Shown piece by piece: positions 46,619 through 55,576 of a DNA stretch of 64,000 nt. The translations under genes were made by a program, and so were the position numbers. Below the pieces are notes generated by a model that did not search any database, was not told the DNA's origin, and saw only the letters and a program-made list of their open reading frames with translations. Positions within the stretch are counted from its first letter, which is position 1. Every line of letters begins with the position of its first letter. The stretch lies in the NCBI GenBank assembly GCA_025463005.1, contig JAOAPR010000139.1, forward strand, positions 23,853-87,852, read 5' to 3'. Origin of the DNA: Bryobacterales bacterium. Lineage in GTDB: Bacteria; Acidobacteriota; Terriglobia; Bryobacterales; Bryobacteraceae.

Positions 46619-48049
46619 ATGGCTGCTGCGCTCGTGCAACAACCCACCCCGCAGTCATTCAATATCGAAGAATTCCTGGCAGCCGAGGAGTCCAAGGGCC
46701 TGCTGCGCCTGACCACGGCAGGCAGCGTCGACGACGGCAAGAGTACGCTGATCGGCCGTCTGCTGCATGACGCGAAGGGCGCCTACGAAGACCAGTTGAA
46801 ATCGGCCGTGCGCGGCGGCCAGATTGATTTTTCGCTGCTGACCGACGGACTGCGCGCCGAACGTGAGCAAGGCATCACCATCGACGTGGCGTACCGCTAT
46901 TTCGCGACGCCCAAGCGCAAATTCATCCTGGCCGACACGCCCGGTCACGAGCAGTACACGCGCAACATGGCTACTGGCGCTTCAACCGCCGAGCTCGCCA
47001 TCATTCTGCTGGACGCGCATCGCGGGCTGACCACGCAATCGCGCCGCCACGCTTTCATCGCGACGCTGCTGGGTATTCCGAATTTCGTGATCGCGGTGAA
47101 CAAAATGGACCTGGTGGGGTATGACCAGGAGGTTTTCAACCGTATCCGCGCGGAATTCGAGCCTTTCCTGGAACGGATTGGGACCAAGGATTACTATTTC
47201 CTGCCGTTAAGCGCCCTGAAGGGCGACAACGTGGTCGATCGGGGCACTCATATGCCCTGGTTCGATGGCCCGTGTCTGCTGGAGTATCTGGAGACGGTGG
47301 AAACCGCCGACCGCATGATCCAGGCGCCCTTCCGCATGGCAGTGCAGAGAGTGGTTCGGCCGGATCAGAACTTTCGCGGGTACGCGGGGCTGGTCGGATC
47401 GGGGACCATCCGGCCGGGCGACGAAGTACAGGCGCTGCCTTCCGGCAGGCGTTCCAAAGTTCGTCGCGTGGTCACGTTCGACGGCGATCTCGAGATGGCG
47501 CATGCGCCCATGTCGATAACGCTCACATTGGCCGACGAGATCGACATCAGCCGCGGTGACATGATCTCGGCAGGAGCGCCACCGCAATCGGCGCGGACGT
47601 TCGACGCGACCATGGTGTGGTTCGACGCGCATCCGCTCGATCCGGCGCACGATTATCTGATCAAGCACACCTCGCACACGCTTCCGGCCCGGGTAGACGG
47701 CGTGCGGCATCTGGTGAATGTCGCCACGCTCGAAACGGAACCGGCCGCGACCTTGGCAATGAACGAAATCGGTGTGGTTCGTATCGCTGCGTCGCAGCCG
47801 CTGTACTTCGACCCATACCGGGAAAATCGCGTCACTGGCAGCTTTATCCTGATCGACCGGAAGACCAACCATACGGCAGGCGCTGGCATGATTCTGGCCG
47901 CCGCCGAAGGGTCGCTCGAAGACGCCGCGGATCGCTTAGTCCGGCTGGTACGTGCGGCGATTCCGGAGGGCTCGCACCTGAATCTGCCCACCGACGATGC
48001 GCAGGCCATGGAAGTGGTGCGCGGGTTACTGAAAGGCGTCCTGAAATGA
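46619..48049 (+). CDS. cysN: Sulfate adenylyltransferase subunit 1, GTPase
   Basis: 476 residues from ATG 46619 with AGGAGA upstream. GTPase motifs: G1 AGSVDDGKSTLIGR at 34-47, G3 DTPGHEQYTRN, G4 VNKMDLVGYD; two beta-barrel domains follow. GTP hydrolysis drives APS formation by CysD. The protein ends after the barrels, so there is no fused CysC kinase. Its stop overlaps the start of cysH (ATGA). Confidence 0.95.
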   Translation: MAAALVQQPTPQSFNIEEFLAAEESKGLLRLTTAGSVDDGKSTLIGRLLHDAKGAYEDQLKSAVRGGQIDFSLLTDGLRAEREQGITIDVAYRYFATPKRKFILADTPGHEQYTRNMATGASTAELAIILLDAHRGLTTQSRRHAFIATLLGIPNFVIAVNKMDLVGYDQEVFNRIRAEFEPFLERIGTKDYYFLPLSALKGDNVVDRGTHMPWFDGPCLLEYLETVETADRMIQAPFRMAVQRVVRPDQNFRGYAGLVGSGTIRPGDEVQALPSGRRSKVRRVVTFDGDLEMAHAPMSITLTLADEIDISRGDMISAGAPPQSARTFDATMVWFDAHPLDPAHDYLIKHTSHTLPARVDGVRHLVNVATLETEPAATLAMNEIGVVRIAASQPLYFDPYRENRVTGSFILIDRKTNHTAGAGMILAAAEGSLEDAADRLVRLVRAAIPEGSHLNLPTDDAQAMEVVRGLLKGVLK

Positions 48050-48726
48050 GCACTTCCACTATCGACGCGAAGACCGAACAGGCCCGCGAGCTCATCGCCA
48101 GGCTTCTGCGCGAGGCCGCTGCGCCCTGCGTCACATCCAGCTTCCAATCCGAGTGCGTCGTGCTGGTGCACATGCTACTGGGTGAGAAGCCGCAGATTCC
48201 CGTGCTGTTTCTCGAGACCGGATATCACTTTCCCGAAACGATTGAGTATCGCGATAAATTGGCCGCGGAGTGGAAGCTCAACTTATTCAATCTCGAGGCG
48301 AAGCAAAGTGTCGCGGACCAGGAATCGCAGTTCGGGATCCTGAACCAGACCGATCCGAGCCGCTGCTGCAAGCTGCGGAAAGTCGAACCGCTGTTCGCCG
48401 GCCTGACGCCCTACGATGCCTGGTTTACGGCTCTGCGGCGCGACCAATCGCCCACGCGCGCGAATCTTCAGCAGGTGGAGCCGTTCAAGCTGCCCAATGG
48501 ACAAGCGATCCAGAAGATCAGCCCGCTGGCGGATTGGACCACTCGCGATGTGTGGCAGTATATGCAGGCTCATAACATCCCGGAGCTTTCACTTTACGAG
48601 CAGGGCTACACCAGCATCGGCTGCAAGCCGTGCACGGCGCGGCCGCTCGACCCCAATGACCCTCGCTCAGGACGCTGGCAGGGCCAGGGCAAGCTGGAGT
48701 GCGGCATCCATATCCAAGAAAAGTAG
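48046..48726 (+). CDS. cysH: Adenylyl-sulfate (APS) reductase
   Basis: 226 residues. Besides the PP-loop-like SSFQSECVVLV and the catalytic cysteine C219 in ECGIH, it has both cysteine pairs that bind a [4Fe-4S] cluster, C107-C108 (RCCKLRK) and C193/C196 (GCKPC). These pairs mark reductases that use APS rather than PAPS, which fits the missing APS kinase. Sulfite reductase is not in the window. Confidence 0.92.
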   Translation: MSTSTIDAKTEQARELIARLLREAAAPCVTSSFQSECVVLVHMLLGEKPQIPVLFLETGYHFPETIEYRDKLAAEWKLNLFNLEAKQSVADQESQFGILNQTDPSRCCKLRKVEPLFAGLTPYDAWFTALRRDQSPTRANLQQVEPFKLPNGQAIQKISPLADWTTRDVWQYMQAHNIPELSLYEQGYTSIGCKPCTARPLDPNDPRSGRWQGQGKLECGIHIQEK

Positions 48727-48742
48727 ACCCATAGAATAAATC

Positions 48743-49507
48743 ATGGAAATCGCCCTCGGCTTCGTCATCGCGATTTTCATCGCGATCACCGGGGTAGGGG
48801 CGGGCTCCATGACCACGCCTCTGCTGATCCTTCTGCTCGGCATGCCCACGAAACAGGCGGTGGGCACCGCACTGATCTTCGGCGCCGCGGTGAAGATCCT
48901 CACAACACCGCTTTACATCGCACGACGGCAAGTGAACTGGCGCGCGTTTGGGTTTCTCATGGCAACCGGACTGCCGGGAGTACTCATCGGCACGCTATTG
49001 CTGCAAGGCGTTAAGAGCGATCTGCTGACGGCGTTTGTCGGGTTTACGATCGTGAGCATCGCAACACTCAACCTTTTCCGTTTTTCCAGCATCACCCGGC
49101 ACGACCGGACTCCCTGGCTGGCTGCGGTCGGTTTACCGATCGGCGTGGAGGTGGGTTTTTCCTCGGCGGGGGCCGGCGCGCTGGGTGCACTATGCCTGAT
49201 GAACATGACCATGCTCACTCCTGCTGCCGTGGTCGGGACCGATCTGAGTTTCGGCCTGGTGATATCGCTGGTGGGCGGCGGGATTCACGCGGCGCTGGGC
49301 GATCTTAATACACAGGTGCTGATCAAGCTATTGATCGGCGGAACTGCGGGAGCGCTGGCCGGCGGCCTGCTCGCGTCGCGACTGCCTTCAAAGAAACTGC
49401 GTCTGGTGCTGTGCGTGGCTCTCGTATTACTCGGTGCGAATCTGTGCTGGAAGGGCGTATCGGATTACCGGAAGGCGCAGGCTCAGGAAATCACGGTCAA
49501 GAAGTAA
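48743..49507 (+). CDS. TauE/SafE family anion exporter
   Basis: 254 residues with about eight membrane spans and the repeated family stretches TGVGAGSMTTPLLILLLGMP and SSAGAGALGALCLMNMTMLT. Members move sulfite, sulfoacetate or related anions out of the cell. It lies 16 bp after cysH, so protection from excess sulfite made by CysH is a sensible inference. The 3' end overlaps the convergent methyltransferase by 11 bp. Confidence 0.8.
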   Translation: MEIALGFVIAIFIAITGVGAGSMTTPLLILLLGMPTKQAVGTALIFGAAVKILTTPLYIARRQVNWRAFGFLMATGLPGVLIGTLLLQGVKSDLLTAFVGFTIVSIATLNLFRFSSITRHDRTPWLAAVGLPIGVEVGFSSAGAGALGALCLMNMTMLTPAAVVGTDLSFGLVISLVGGGIHAALGDLNTQVLIKLLIGGTAGALAGGLLASRLPSKKLRLVLCVALVLLGANLCWKGVSDYRKAQAQEITVKK

Positions 49508-50807
49508 TTTCCAAGGTTACCGGCGCGAGCTTCCGCCGGCCGATGCGTACCTCAAGCTGGTGTTGGCCAGGAGCGATCTCATCAGGCAGGCGGAAATTCA
49601 CTTCGAATCTCTGGGGTCGAGGGTCGGTGCAGAGAAACTCCAGATCGCCCACCGGAAGCCCGTCCACGGAAGCTTCAATTTCATGCGGGCGCGCGACCTC
49701 TTCCAGAATCATCTTCACCTGACGCGTCTCGATGCGTTTGTCGGCCACCAGGTTCATTCCATCGGTGACCGAGCAAATGCATGGCACGGAGGGACCGGGC
49801 GGGATCACACGTAATGTCGCCAGAGGAGCCAGAGGCTGCTCCAGCCAGCGCAGTTCGATAGGGAGCAATCCGGTTGCTTCCAGCTCCGGCAGCATCACGC
49901 TGACCTGTTGCAAACCGTCGTTCATCAGTGGGCCGATGTAGGTGACGGTACCCAGCGAATCGCCTACCTGAACCCGTATGTGGTGAAGACCAGCGTCAAC
50001 AGGCAGGTTTTCGACCCATAGGGAAATAGACGCATAGCGTCCGCGCGACGGCGCTCCCGGTTCCGAACTGTGCGAGTTGGTAATGCGTCGAACGCGCGAG
50101 GTGGTATCGGGAAACTGGCGCTCGGCCTGCCCGTCTTGCCAACCCGGCGCCTGCTTCCTCCAAGTGGTCCACATGTACTGTGTTCCCGCTCCTTCCAGAG
50201 CCAATAACTGGAGGTCGTGCATTTGGGTGAATTCGAGCACCTCGCTTGAGCCGATACGCGCGCCTGCCCACGTGTCAAACGACGCTTCGCGTGCGGGCAT
50301 TCCGTTGAACTGGAGCCGGGCCAAGCCGCCGGGCTTCAGTACGCGGTGGGTTTCCCGCATATACGAGACGATGACTTCGCGGCTAGGCACATGCTGGAAC
50401 ACGGCATAGGAATAGACGAAATCGAACGACTCGTCGGCGAACTCACTGAGGCTGGCTCCATCGGTGGCGTGCGGGTGCGCGTTCGGGATGTCGCGAAGCC
50501 GCTCGCGCGCCAGGGCGATCATCTCATCGGAAACGTCCACGCCATGGATTTCCGCAAAGTGGCGACTCATGGGACGCATCAGGCGGCCGGGACCGCAGCC
50601 GATCTCGAGCGCCTTCCACGCACTGCGCTGGGTCGCCGGCACGCGACGCAGCTCGGATTCCAGACCGTTTATGACTTCGGTGGCGGTCGCGTAGAAATCC
50701 GCGTCAGTCTGTTCGCGGCGGCCGAAGGCGACGTAGTAACCAGCGTCTTCGCGGGCGCGGGCGTTCCAATCGTCACGCATGCGGCCGGAAACTTCGGAAT
50801 CGCCCAT
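49497..50807 (-). CDS. SAM-dependent methyltransferase with C-terminal beta domains
   Basis: 436 residues. Residues 60-190 hold a class-I methyltransferase: ALEIGCGPGRLMRPMSRHF, GVDVSDEMIALARERL and FDFVYSYAVFQHVP. The remaining 220 residues look like two Ig-like or IPT-like beta domains (LPVDAGLHHIRVQVGDSLG; LPDEIAPGQHQLEVRIG), an unusual addition for this type. Substrate unknown; it may act on lipids or cell-surface glycans. Confidence 0.75.
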   Translation of the reverse strand: MGDSEVSGRMRDDWNARAREDAGYYVAFGRREQTDADFYATATEVINGLESELRRVPATQRSAWKALEIGCGPGRLMRPMSRHFAEIHGVDVSDEMIALARERLRDIPNAHPHATDGASLSEFADESFDFVYSYAVFQHVPSREVIVSYMRETHRVLKPGGLARLQFNGMPAREASFDTWAGARIGSSEVLEFTQMHDLQLLALEGAGTQYMWTTWRKQAPGWQDGQAERQFPDTTSRVRRITNSHSSEPGAPSRGRYASISLWVENLPVDAGLHHIRVQVGDSLGTVTYIGPLMNDGLQQVSVMLPELEATGLLPIELRWLEQPLAPLATLRVIPPGPSVPCICSVTDGMNLVADKRIETRQVKMILEEVARPHEIEASVDGLPVGDLEFLCTDPRPQRFEVNFRLPDEIAPGQHQLEVRIGRRKLAPVTLEITS

Positions 50808-50819
50808 ATTAGGTGCGTG

Positions 50820-51506
50820 TCACTTGCGGCTGGAGTAGCGGTTGAGCTCGGTCATCAGGGCGCTTGCCGCTTTGGGTGCTGCCACGTTGCTCTTGGTGAT
50901 GATTTCGCGATTGGTGATTTTCTTGCCGTACAGATCCATGTTCCACTCTGAGTCTTCGCGCAATGTGGCGCCGCTCAACGAAAGACCAGCGAATAGACCG
51001 CGCTGGCGGGACCAGGTGAGGATCTCGGCGGTCAGGGCAGCGTCGGTTTCCGCCTGTGTGGATCGGCCGACAGGTCCAGCGGCGACTGAGGCGTCGGCTC
51101 CCAGCGTGAATTTGGTCGACAGGAGGCGGTCCATGCCTTTCTCATTCATCACCAGCATGAACACATCGGTATCGGTACCGCCAATCTGGAAACCGAAGCT
51201 TCCGCCCTCCACGCGAACCGAGCCGGGCGCCGACCAACCTACGCCACCCGAGCGGCGGCAGCTCACGAAACCCTTACCGTATTTGCCGCCGACGATAAAA
51301 GCGGCCTTCTTGAGTCCGGGCACGATCACGATGCACTGTGCACGCCTGAGGAGGTCCTGCGGAATGGATTTATCGGGGATGCCCATGACGTCTTTCAGGG
51401 CATCGGAGGCTGCTCCCAGGCGCTCCGGCGCTTCGGCGGCGGACAACAAACCCGCACCGAGCGTCACGGCGGCGATCCATTGGAACTTCATCGGGCTAAG
51501 CTTCAT
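50820..51506 (-). CDS. SYLF-domain (Ysc84-like) lipid-binding protein
   Basis: 228 residues with a signal peptide and GGAGG before the start. The SYLF pattern spans most of the protein: IPQDLLRRAQCIVIVPGLKK, GKGFVSCRRSGGVGWSAPGS, FGFQIGGTDTDVFMLVMNE and GRSTQAETDAALTAEILTWS. The family binds phospholipids; the bacterial role is not settled. It follows 12 bp upstream of the methyltransferase on the same strand. Confidence 0.85.
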   Translation of the reverse strand: MKLSPMKFQWIAAVTLGAGLLSAAEAPERLGAASDALKDVMGIPDKSIPQDLLRRAQCIVIVPGLKKAAFIVGGKYGKGFVSCRRSGGVGWSAPGSVRVEGGSFGFQIGGTDTDVFMLVMNEKGMDRLLSTKFTLGADASVAAGPVGRSTQAETDAALTAEILTWSRQRGLFAGLSLSGATLREDSEWNMDLYGKKITNREIITKSNVAAPKAASALMTELNRYSSRK

Positions 51507-51570
51507 CAGTTTCCTCCCATGACTTCATCGACGAAATATTTTGCGCTTTTTAGCATCATCTCACGTCTCG

Positions 51571-51726
51571 TCAGGACTCGTCCCGTTCCACCATGCTGGA
51601 TACTTCTACCTTGCGAACGCCGTAGACTCTGCGGATCATCCGGCTGATCTCCGCAGCCACTCGCTCCGGCGATTCTTTCGCGTCCAGATCGAGTTCTACT
51701 TTTAAGTACACATCAGTGCGCGGCAC
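51571..51726 (-). CDS. 51-residue conserved-looking protein
   Basis: From GTG 51726 the frame reads VPRTDVYLKVELDLDAKESP, then ERVAAEISRMIRRVYGVRKV and EVSSMVERDES. It has an amphipathic beta-alpha-beta pattern like a small ferredoxin-fold or ACT-like unit and codon use typical of real genes here. No clear ribosome site is visible. Function unknown. Confidence 0.5.
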   Translation of the reverse strand: MPRTDVYLKVELDLDAKESPERVAAEISRMIRRVYGVRKVEVSSMVERDES

Positions 51727-51788
51727 ATTTCGATCATACGATGCCCGAATTCACAGGACAGCGATGATACGATGAAGATAACTCAAGC

Positions 51789-52409
51789 GTGAACATTCTT
51801 TGCAAATTGTGTCAAAAGAGGCGCGCGAAGCGGCACTGCCCGGGTGTGGATGGTGAAATCTGCCCGGCCTGCTGCGGCACGGAGCGTGAAAATACCGTGG
51901 ATTGCCCTCTCGACTGCGTGTATCTGCGCGAGGCGCGAATTCGGGACAGGCCGGTCCCCATTACCGAGGAAGATCTTCCCAATAAAGACATTCGCCTGAA
52001 TGAAGATTTCGTTCGCAAACAGGAACACGTGGTGATGTGGCTGGCGCATGCTTTGGCGCGCGTGATGGAGGCGCGCCGGTCGGTGGACGGCGACGCTCGC
52101 GAGGGCCTGGAAACACTCATCAAAACCTACCGGACGCTGGAATCCGGCTTGATCTACGAAACGCGTCCGCAAAATCCGTACGCGGCTGAGATTCAGGAAG
52201 CGCTGAAGCAGGCGATTGACGAGCTTCGCAAGCACCTGACCGAAACCAGCGGCATGCAGACGCTGCGAGATGCGGACGTGCTCGGTGCGCTGGTTTTCCT
52301 GCAGAGACTGGAATTGCAGCACAACAATGGAAGGCGGCGCGGGCGTGCGTTTTTCGATTTTCTACGCACGTACTTCCCGATTCAGACACAGCCGGCGGTG
52401 GTGGCCTGA
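51789..52409 (+). CDS. Protein with N-terminal cysteine cluster, unknown function
   Basis: 206 residues from a GTG. Eight cysteines at 5, 8, 17, 25, 28, 29, 39 and 43 (CKLC, CPACC, CPLDC) could bind two zinc atoms or an iron-sulfur cluster. The rest is mostly helical and charged, with LIKTYRTLESGLIYETRPQN. I do not recognise the family. It starts a run of four overlapping genes; its TGA overlaps the next ATG. Confidence 0.65.
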   Translation: MNILCKLCQKRRAKRHCPGVDGEICPACCGTERENTVDCPLDCVYLREARIRDRPVPITEEDLPNKDIRLNEDFVRKQEHVVMWLAHALARVMEARRSVDGDAREGLETLIKTYRTLESGLIYETRPQNPYAAEIQEALKQAIDELRKHLTETSGMQTLRDADVLGALVFLQRLELQHNNGRRRGRAFFDFLRTYFPIQTQPAVVA

Positions 52410-52783
52410 TGAGCACCGGATACGTGGTTTTCGCGCATGGCTCGAGCATCGAATCGGCTAATGAGGCGGTGCGGGCTGTCGCCGCGGAAATGGCGCGTCG
52501 CGGAGGGTTGGAGACGGTGGAAGCCGCATTTCTCGAAGGCGGCAAACCAGATCTGGCCGGTGCTTTGGAGGCGATGGCCGGAAAGGTCTCGCGCGTGGTG
52601 GTGGTGCCCTATTTCCTGACGCTGGGGCTGCACCTCCAGCGCGATCTGCCGAGGCTGATCGAGAAGGTCAAGAGCGCGCATCCGGGGCTGGCGATTGAAG
52701 TGACGCCGCCGCTGGACCAGCATCCGGCCATGGTGGAGGCGCTGCTCGACCGGGCGCGGGATGCGGCATGGAAGCAAGGCTGA
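52409..52783 (+). CDS. CbiX/SirB-like single-domain chelatase
   Basis: 124 residues, the length of the small CbiX-S chelatases. FAHGSS near residue 8 supplies the first metal-binding histidine, and VVVVPYFLTLGLHLQRDLP the second histidine region. Family members insert cobalt, nickel or ferrous iron into sirohydrochlorin. Which metal is used cannot be seen; iron would give siroheme for sulfite reduction. It is translationally coupled on both sides. Confidence 0.8.
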   Translation: MSTGYVVFAHGSSIESANEAVRAVAAEMARRGGLETVEAAFLEGGKPDLAGALEAMAGKVSRVVVVPYFLTLGLHLQRDLPRLIEKVKSAHPGLAIEVTPPLDQHPAMVEALLDRARDAAWKQG

Positions 52784-53457
52784 TTGATTCGCGGGAGATC
52801 GCGCCAGGCGTGCGGCATTTCGGATTTGAAGCCCTGGGAGTGGAGCGGCTGGATTTCCTGCCGGGCCAGTTCACGTCATTCAAGGACATGATTGAAGGCA
52901 AGGAGATCACGCGTGCGTATTCCTTGGCCTCCGCGCCATCGGGAACCAACCGCTTTGAGCTGTGCCTGAACCGTGTGGAGCATGGTCATCTTTCGCCACG
53001 GTTGTTCGACATGAAGCCGGGTGATCGCATGGAAATGCGCCAGCCGCTGGGCCAATTCGTTCTGCGGCAGCCTCCGCGGGATTCGATTTTCATTGCCACA
53101 GGCACTGGCATCGCTCCGTTCCGATCGTTTCTGCAGGCGCATTTGAACGAATCGTCGCCCAGCTTTACACTGTTGTTCGGCGTGCGATACGAATCACACC
53201 TGCTATACCGTACGGAGTTCGAGGAGCTGGCGCTTCGCTATCCCCACTTTCGATTCTGGCCGACGCTGAGCCGTCCGGACGCGGAATGGAACGGACGCCA
53301 GGGGCACGTGCAGACGCATCTGGCAGAAGCCGTCGGCGAACGGCGCGATGTGGACTTCTATCTGTGCGGCCTGAAAGAAATGGTGGACGATGTGCGGGGC
53401 GTTCTCAAAGGCCAGGGATTCGACCGCAAGCAAATCTTCTACGAGAAATACGACTGA
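52768..53457 (+). CDS. Ferredoxin-NAD(P)+ reductase-like flavoprotein
   Basis: 229 residues. FAD site RAYSLASAPSG near 49-59, the NAD(P) site FIATGTGIAPFRSFLQ near 108-123, and the C-terminal YLCGLKEMVDDVRGVL. No iron-sulfur domain is fused. It overlaps the chelatase gene by 16 bp, so reduction linked to tetrapyrrole or metal chemistry is possible but not shown. Confidence 0.8.
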   Translation: MEARLIDSREIAPGVRHFGFEALGVERLDFLPGQFTSFKDMIEGKEITRAYSLASAPSGTNRFELCLNRVEHGHLSPRLFDMKPGDRMEMRQPLGQFVLRQPPRDSIFIATGTGIAPFRSFLQAHLNESSPSFTLLFGVRYESHLLYRTEFEELALRYPHFRFWPTLSRPDAEWNGRQGHVQTHLAEAVGERRDVDFYLCGLKEMVDDVRGVLKGQGFDRKQIFYEKYD

Positions 53458-53672
53458 TGCGGCAGATCCTTCTGGTGCTGGGCGGAGTCTGCGTCTTCGG
53501 CGTCGTGGCGGCGGTGATGATCAAGATCATGCCCGCTCCGAAGGATTCCGATTACCTGGTGATCGGTTCCGTCGCAACTTTGGTTTCGTTGCTGGTCATG
53601 TTCTTGGTTTTGATCGCCACGCGGGTGAAAACGCCGGATCCGTTTTTCAAGAAACGAAAGAAGAAGCGCTAG
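53457..53672 (+). CDS. Small membrane protein, unknown function
   Basis: 71 residues from an ATG that overlaps the previous stop (TGATG). Two membrane spans (LLVLGGVCVFGVVAAVMIKI; LVSLLVMFLVLIAT) and a very basic tail, FFKKRKKKR. It ends the four-gene run and may anchor a complex. Confidence 0.6.
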   Translation: MRQILLVLGGVCVFGVVAAVMIKIMPAPKDSDYLVIGSVATLVSLLVMFLVLIATRVKTPDPFFKKRKKKR

Positions 53673-53681
53673 AACGCGCTC

Positions 53682-54611
53682 CTATCGCGCGGGGCGAACT
53701 TCCACCTGCTTGTAAATGGCGCGGGTCTGATCCAGAGTCGGAAAACTCATCCCCGGAAGCGCGGCGCTGGCAGTGCCCGCCGCCACGGCCCATCGGAGAG
53801 CATCCGCGAGCGATTTCTTCTTCTCCAGCGCCCAGACAAATGCGGCGGCCAGCGCATCTCCCGCGCCGATAGGGCAGAGAGCTTCGATGCGCGGCGGCAG
53901 TGCCTCCAGGATTCCGTCCGGCGACGCGGCCAGCGCACCCCGGCTCCCTAGCGACAGAATCACCGCTTCCGGGCCCATGTCATGGATGCGCTGCACCGCT
54001 TCGAGAGACTGGCTGCGCGTGATGATGGCGCGACCGAGCAGGCGCTCGGCTTCCTGTTGATTGGGCGAAATGACGGACGGCTTTGCCTCCAGCGCGTTAC
54101 TGAGCGCATCGCCGTCGGTATCGAGCAGGGTCCGGACGCCGCGGCTCTTGGCGAGCGCAATAATCTCAGAATAGAAGTTCGACGGCACACCCGGCTGGGT
54201 GCTGCCGCAGATCATCAGCCAATCGGCTTTCTTGAGACGCGCTTCTACTAGGTCGCGTACCGCGCCCACTTCTTTTTCTTCCAGTGGCGCACCGATTTCG
54301 TTCAGCTTGATGGTCAGCCCCTGCTTATCCGAGATGGTCAGATTCGCGCGCCCTTCCGCGCGCACGCGCACTACTTCGAACGGAAATCGCATTTCCGCCA
54401 GAAAGTGCTCCATGCGTTTACCGATTTCTCCCCCGGAAGTCAGCAGCGCGAGCGTCTTCCCGCCGAAAGTATGAATCACCTGCGAGGCATTGACGCCGCG
54501 GCCGCCGGCGGCTTCGCCCCGCGACAAAATATATCCGCGATCCTCGAATGCGAGGCGGTCAGAAATGATGGTGCGATCGATCGCAGGATTGATGGTAAGC
54601 GTGAGAATCAA
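53682..54611 (-). CDS. PfkB-family hexose kinase (1-phosphofructokinase-like)
   Basis: 309 residues from a TTG giving the family-like start LILTLTINPAIDRTI; an ATG at 54647 would add twelve residues. GGRGVNASQVIHTFGG and the anion hole with the catalytic base GAGDALAAAFVWALE are clear. Members phosphorylate fructose-1-P, fructose-6-P or tagatose-6-P. There is no PTS gene nearby to choose among them. Divergent from the EamA gene with 20 bp between starts. Confidence 0.8.
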   Translation of the reverse strand: MILTLTINPAIDRTIISDRLAFEDRGYILSRGEAAGGRGVNASQVIHTFGGKTLALLTSGGEIGKRMEHFLAEMRFPFEVVRVRAEGRANLTISDKQGLTIKLNEIGAPLEEKEVGAVRDLVEARLKKADWLMICGSTQPGVPSNFYSEIIALAKSRGVRTLLDTDGDALSNALEAKPSVISPNQQEAERLLGRAIITRSQSLEAVQRIHDMGPEAVILSLGSRGALAASPDGILEALPPRIEALCPIGAGDALAAAFVWALEKKKSLADALRWAVAAGTASAALPGMSFPTLDQTRAIYKQVEVRPAR

Positions 54612-54631
54612 GTTAACATGGTATCGCGACC

Positions 54632-55576
54632 TTGCGGGATCATCCACACTTTACGGCGTATCTGGCGCTGATTTGTGTGTGTTTTTTCTGGGGCACCACA
54701 TACCTTGGAATCCGCATCGCCCTGGATTCATTTTCGCCGGCCGTGCTGGTGTGCCTTCGAAACCTGATCTCGGGAGCCATCACGCTGAGCGTCGCGGCGA
54801 TGATCGGAGCACATCTGCCGCGCGGACGCGATTTGTGGATCACGGCGGGCTACGGACTGATGGTGATCGGCGTGGGCAACGGCACTTTAGCGGTCGCCGA
54901 GCAGTGGATTCCCACGGGACTGGCGTCGCTGTTCGTGACCACTTCGCCGTTTTGGTTCGTGGGTATCGATGCGCTCTTGCCCGGCGGCGAGCGGCTTCAT
55001 GGACCCACCATCCGCGGCCTATTACTGGGATTCGCGGGAGTGCTGCTGCTGGTAGCGCCAGCGGCCTGGACCGCGCTGACACAACACACGTTCGCTACAG
55101 GCGGAGCGGTCGTTCTGGCGTTTCTCATCCTTCAGGTGAGTGGCGCGAGCTGGGCACTCGGTTCGCTATTGCAGCGCAACCGGCGGTCTCGCGCGCATCC
55201 GTTCGTGCTGGGAGGGGTGCAGCAGCTCAGCACCGGGCTGGCTCTTCTGTTGCCGAGTGTTTTCCAATTTCCTTCCGCGCATTGGACGGCGCGCGGTCTA
55301 GGGGCGATCGTGTACCTGGCGATCTTCGGCGGCATCGTCGGATACAGTTGTTATGCGCTGGCGATGAGCCGGCTGCCGCTGGCGATCGTATCGATCTACA
55401 CTTACATCAATCCGGTGGTCGCGGTTTTTCTGGGCTGGTGGGTTTATCGAGAACCGTTCGGCCTGCGCGAGGCCGGCGCCATGGCGATCATCTTCGCAGG
55501 CGTGGCGATGGTACGGAGGGCGACTTCAATTGCGGTTCAGAAACCAGGCGCCGCCAGCGCCACCGAGAGCCGTTAG
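54632..55576 (+). CDS. DMT/EamA family transporter
   Basis: 314 residues from a TTG, ten membrane spans in two EamA halves (LALICVCFFWGTTYLGIRIA; IVSIYTYINPVVAVFLGWW). Such transporters export metabolites or amino acids; the substrate is unknown. The 3' end overlaps the convergent zinc-ribbon gene by 51 bp. Confidence 0.85.
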   Translation: MRDHPHFTAYLALICVCFFWGTTYLGIRIALDSFSPAVLVCLRNLISGAITLSVAAMIGAHLPRGRDLWITAGYGLMVIGVGNGTLAVAEQWIPTGLASLFVTTSPFWFVGIDALLPGGERLHGPTIRGLLLGFAGVLLLVAPAAWTALTQHTFATGGAVVLAFLILQVSGASWALGSLLQRNRRSRAHPFVLGGVQQLSTGLALLLPSVFQFPSAHWTARGLGAIVYLAIFGGIVGYSCYALAMSRLPLAIVSIYTYINPVVAVFLGWWVYREPFGLREAGAMAIIFAGVAMVRRATSIAVQKPGAASATESR

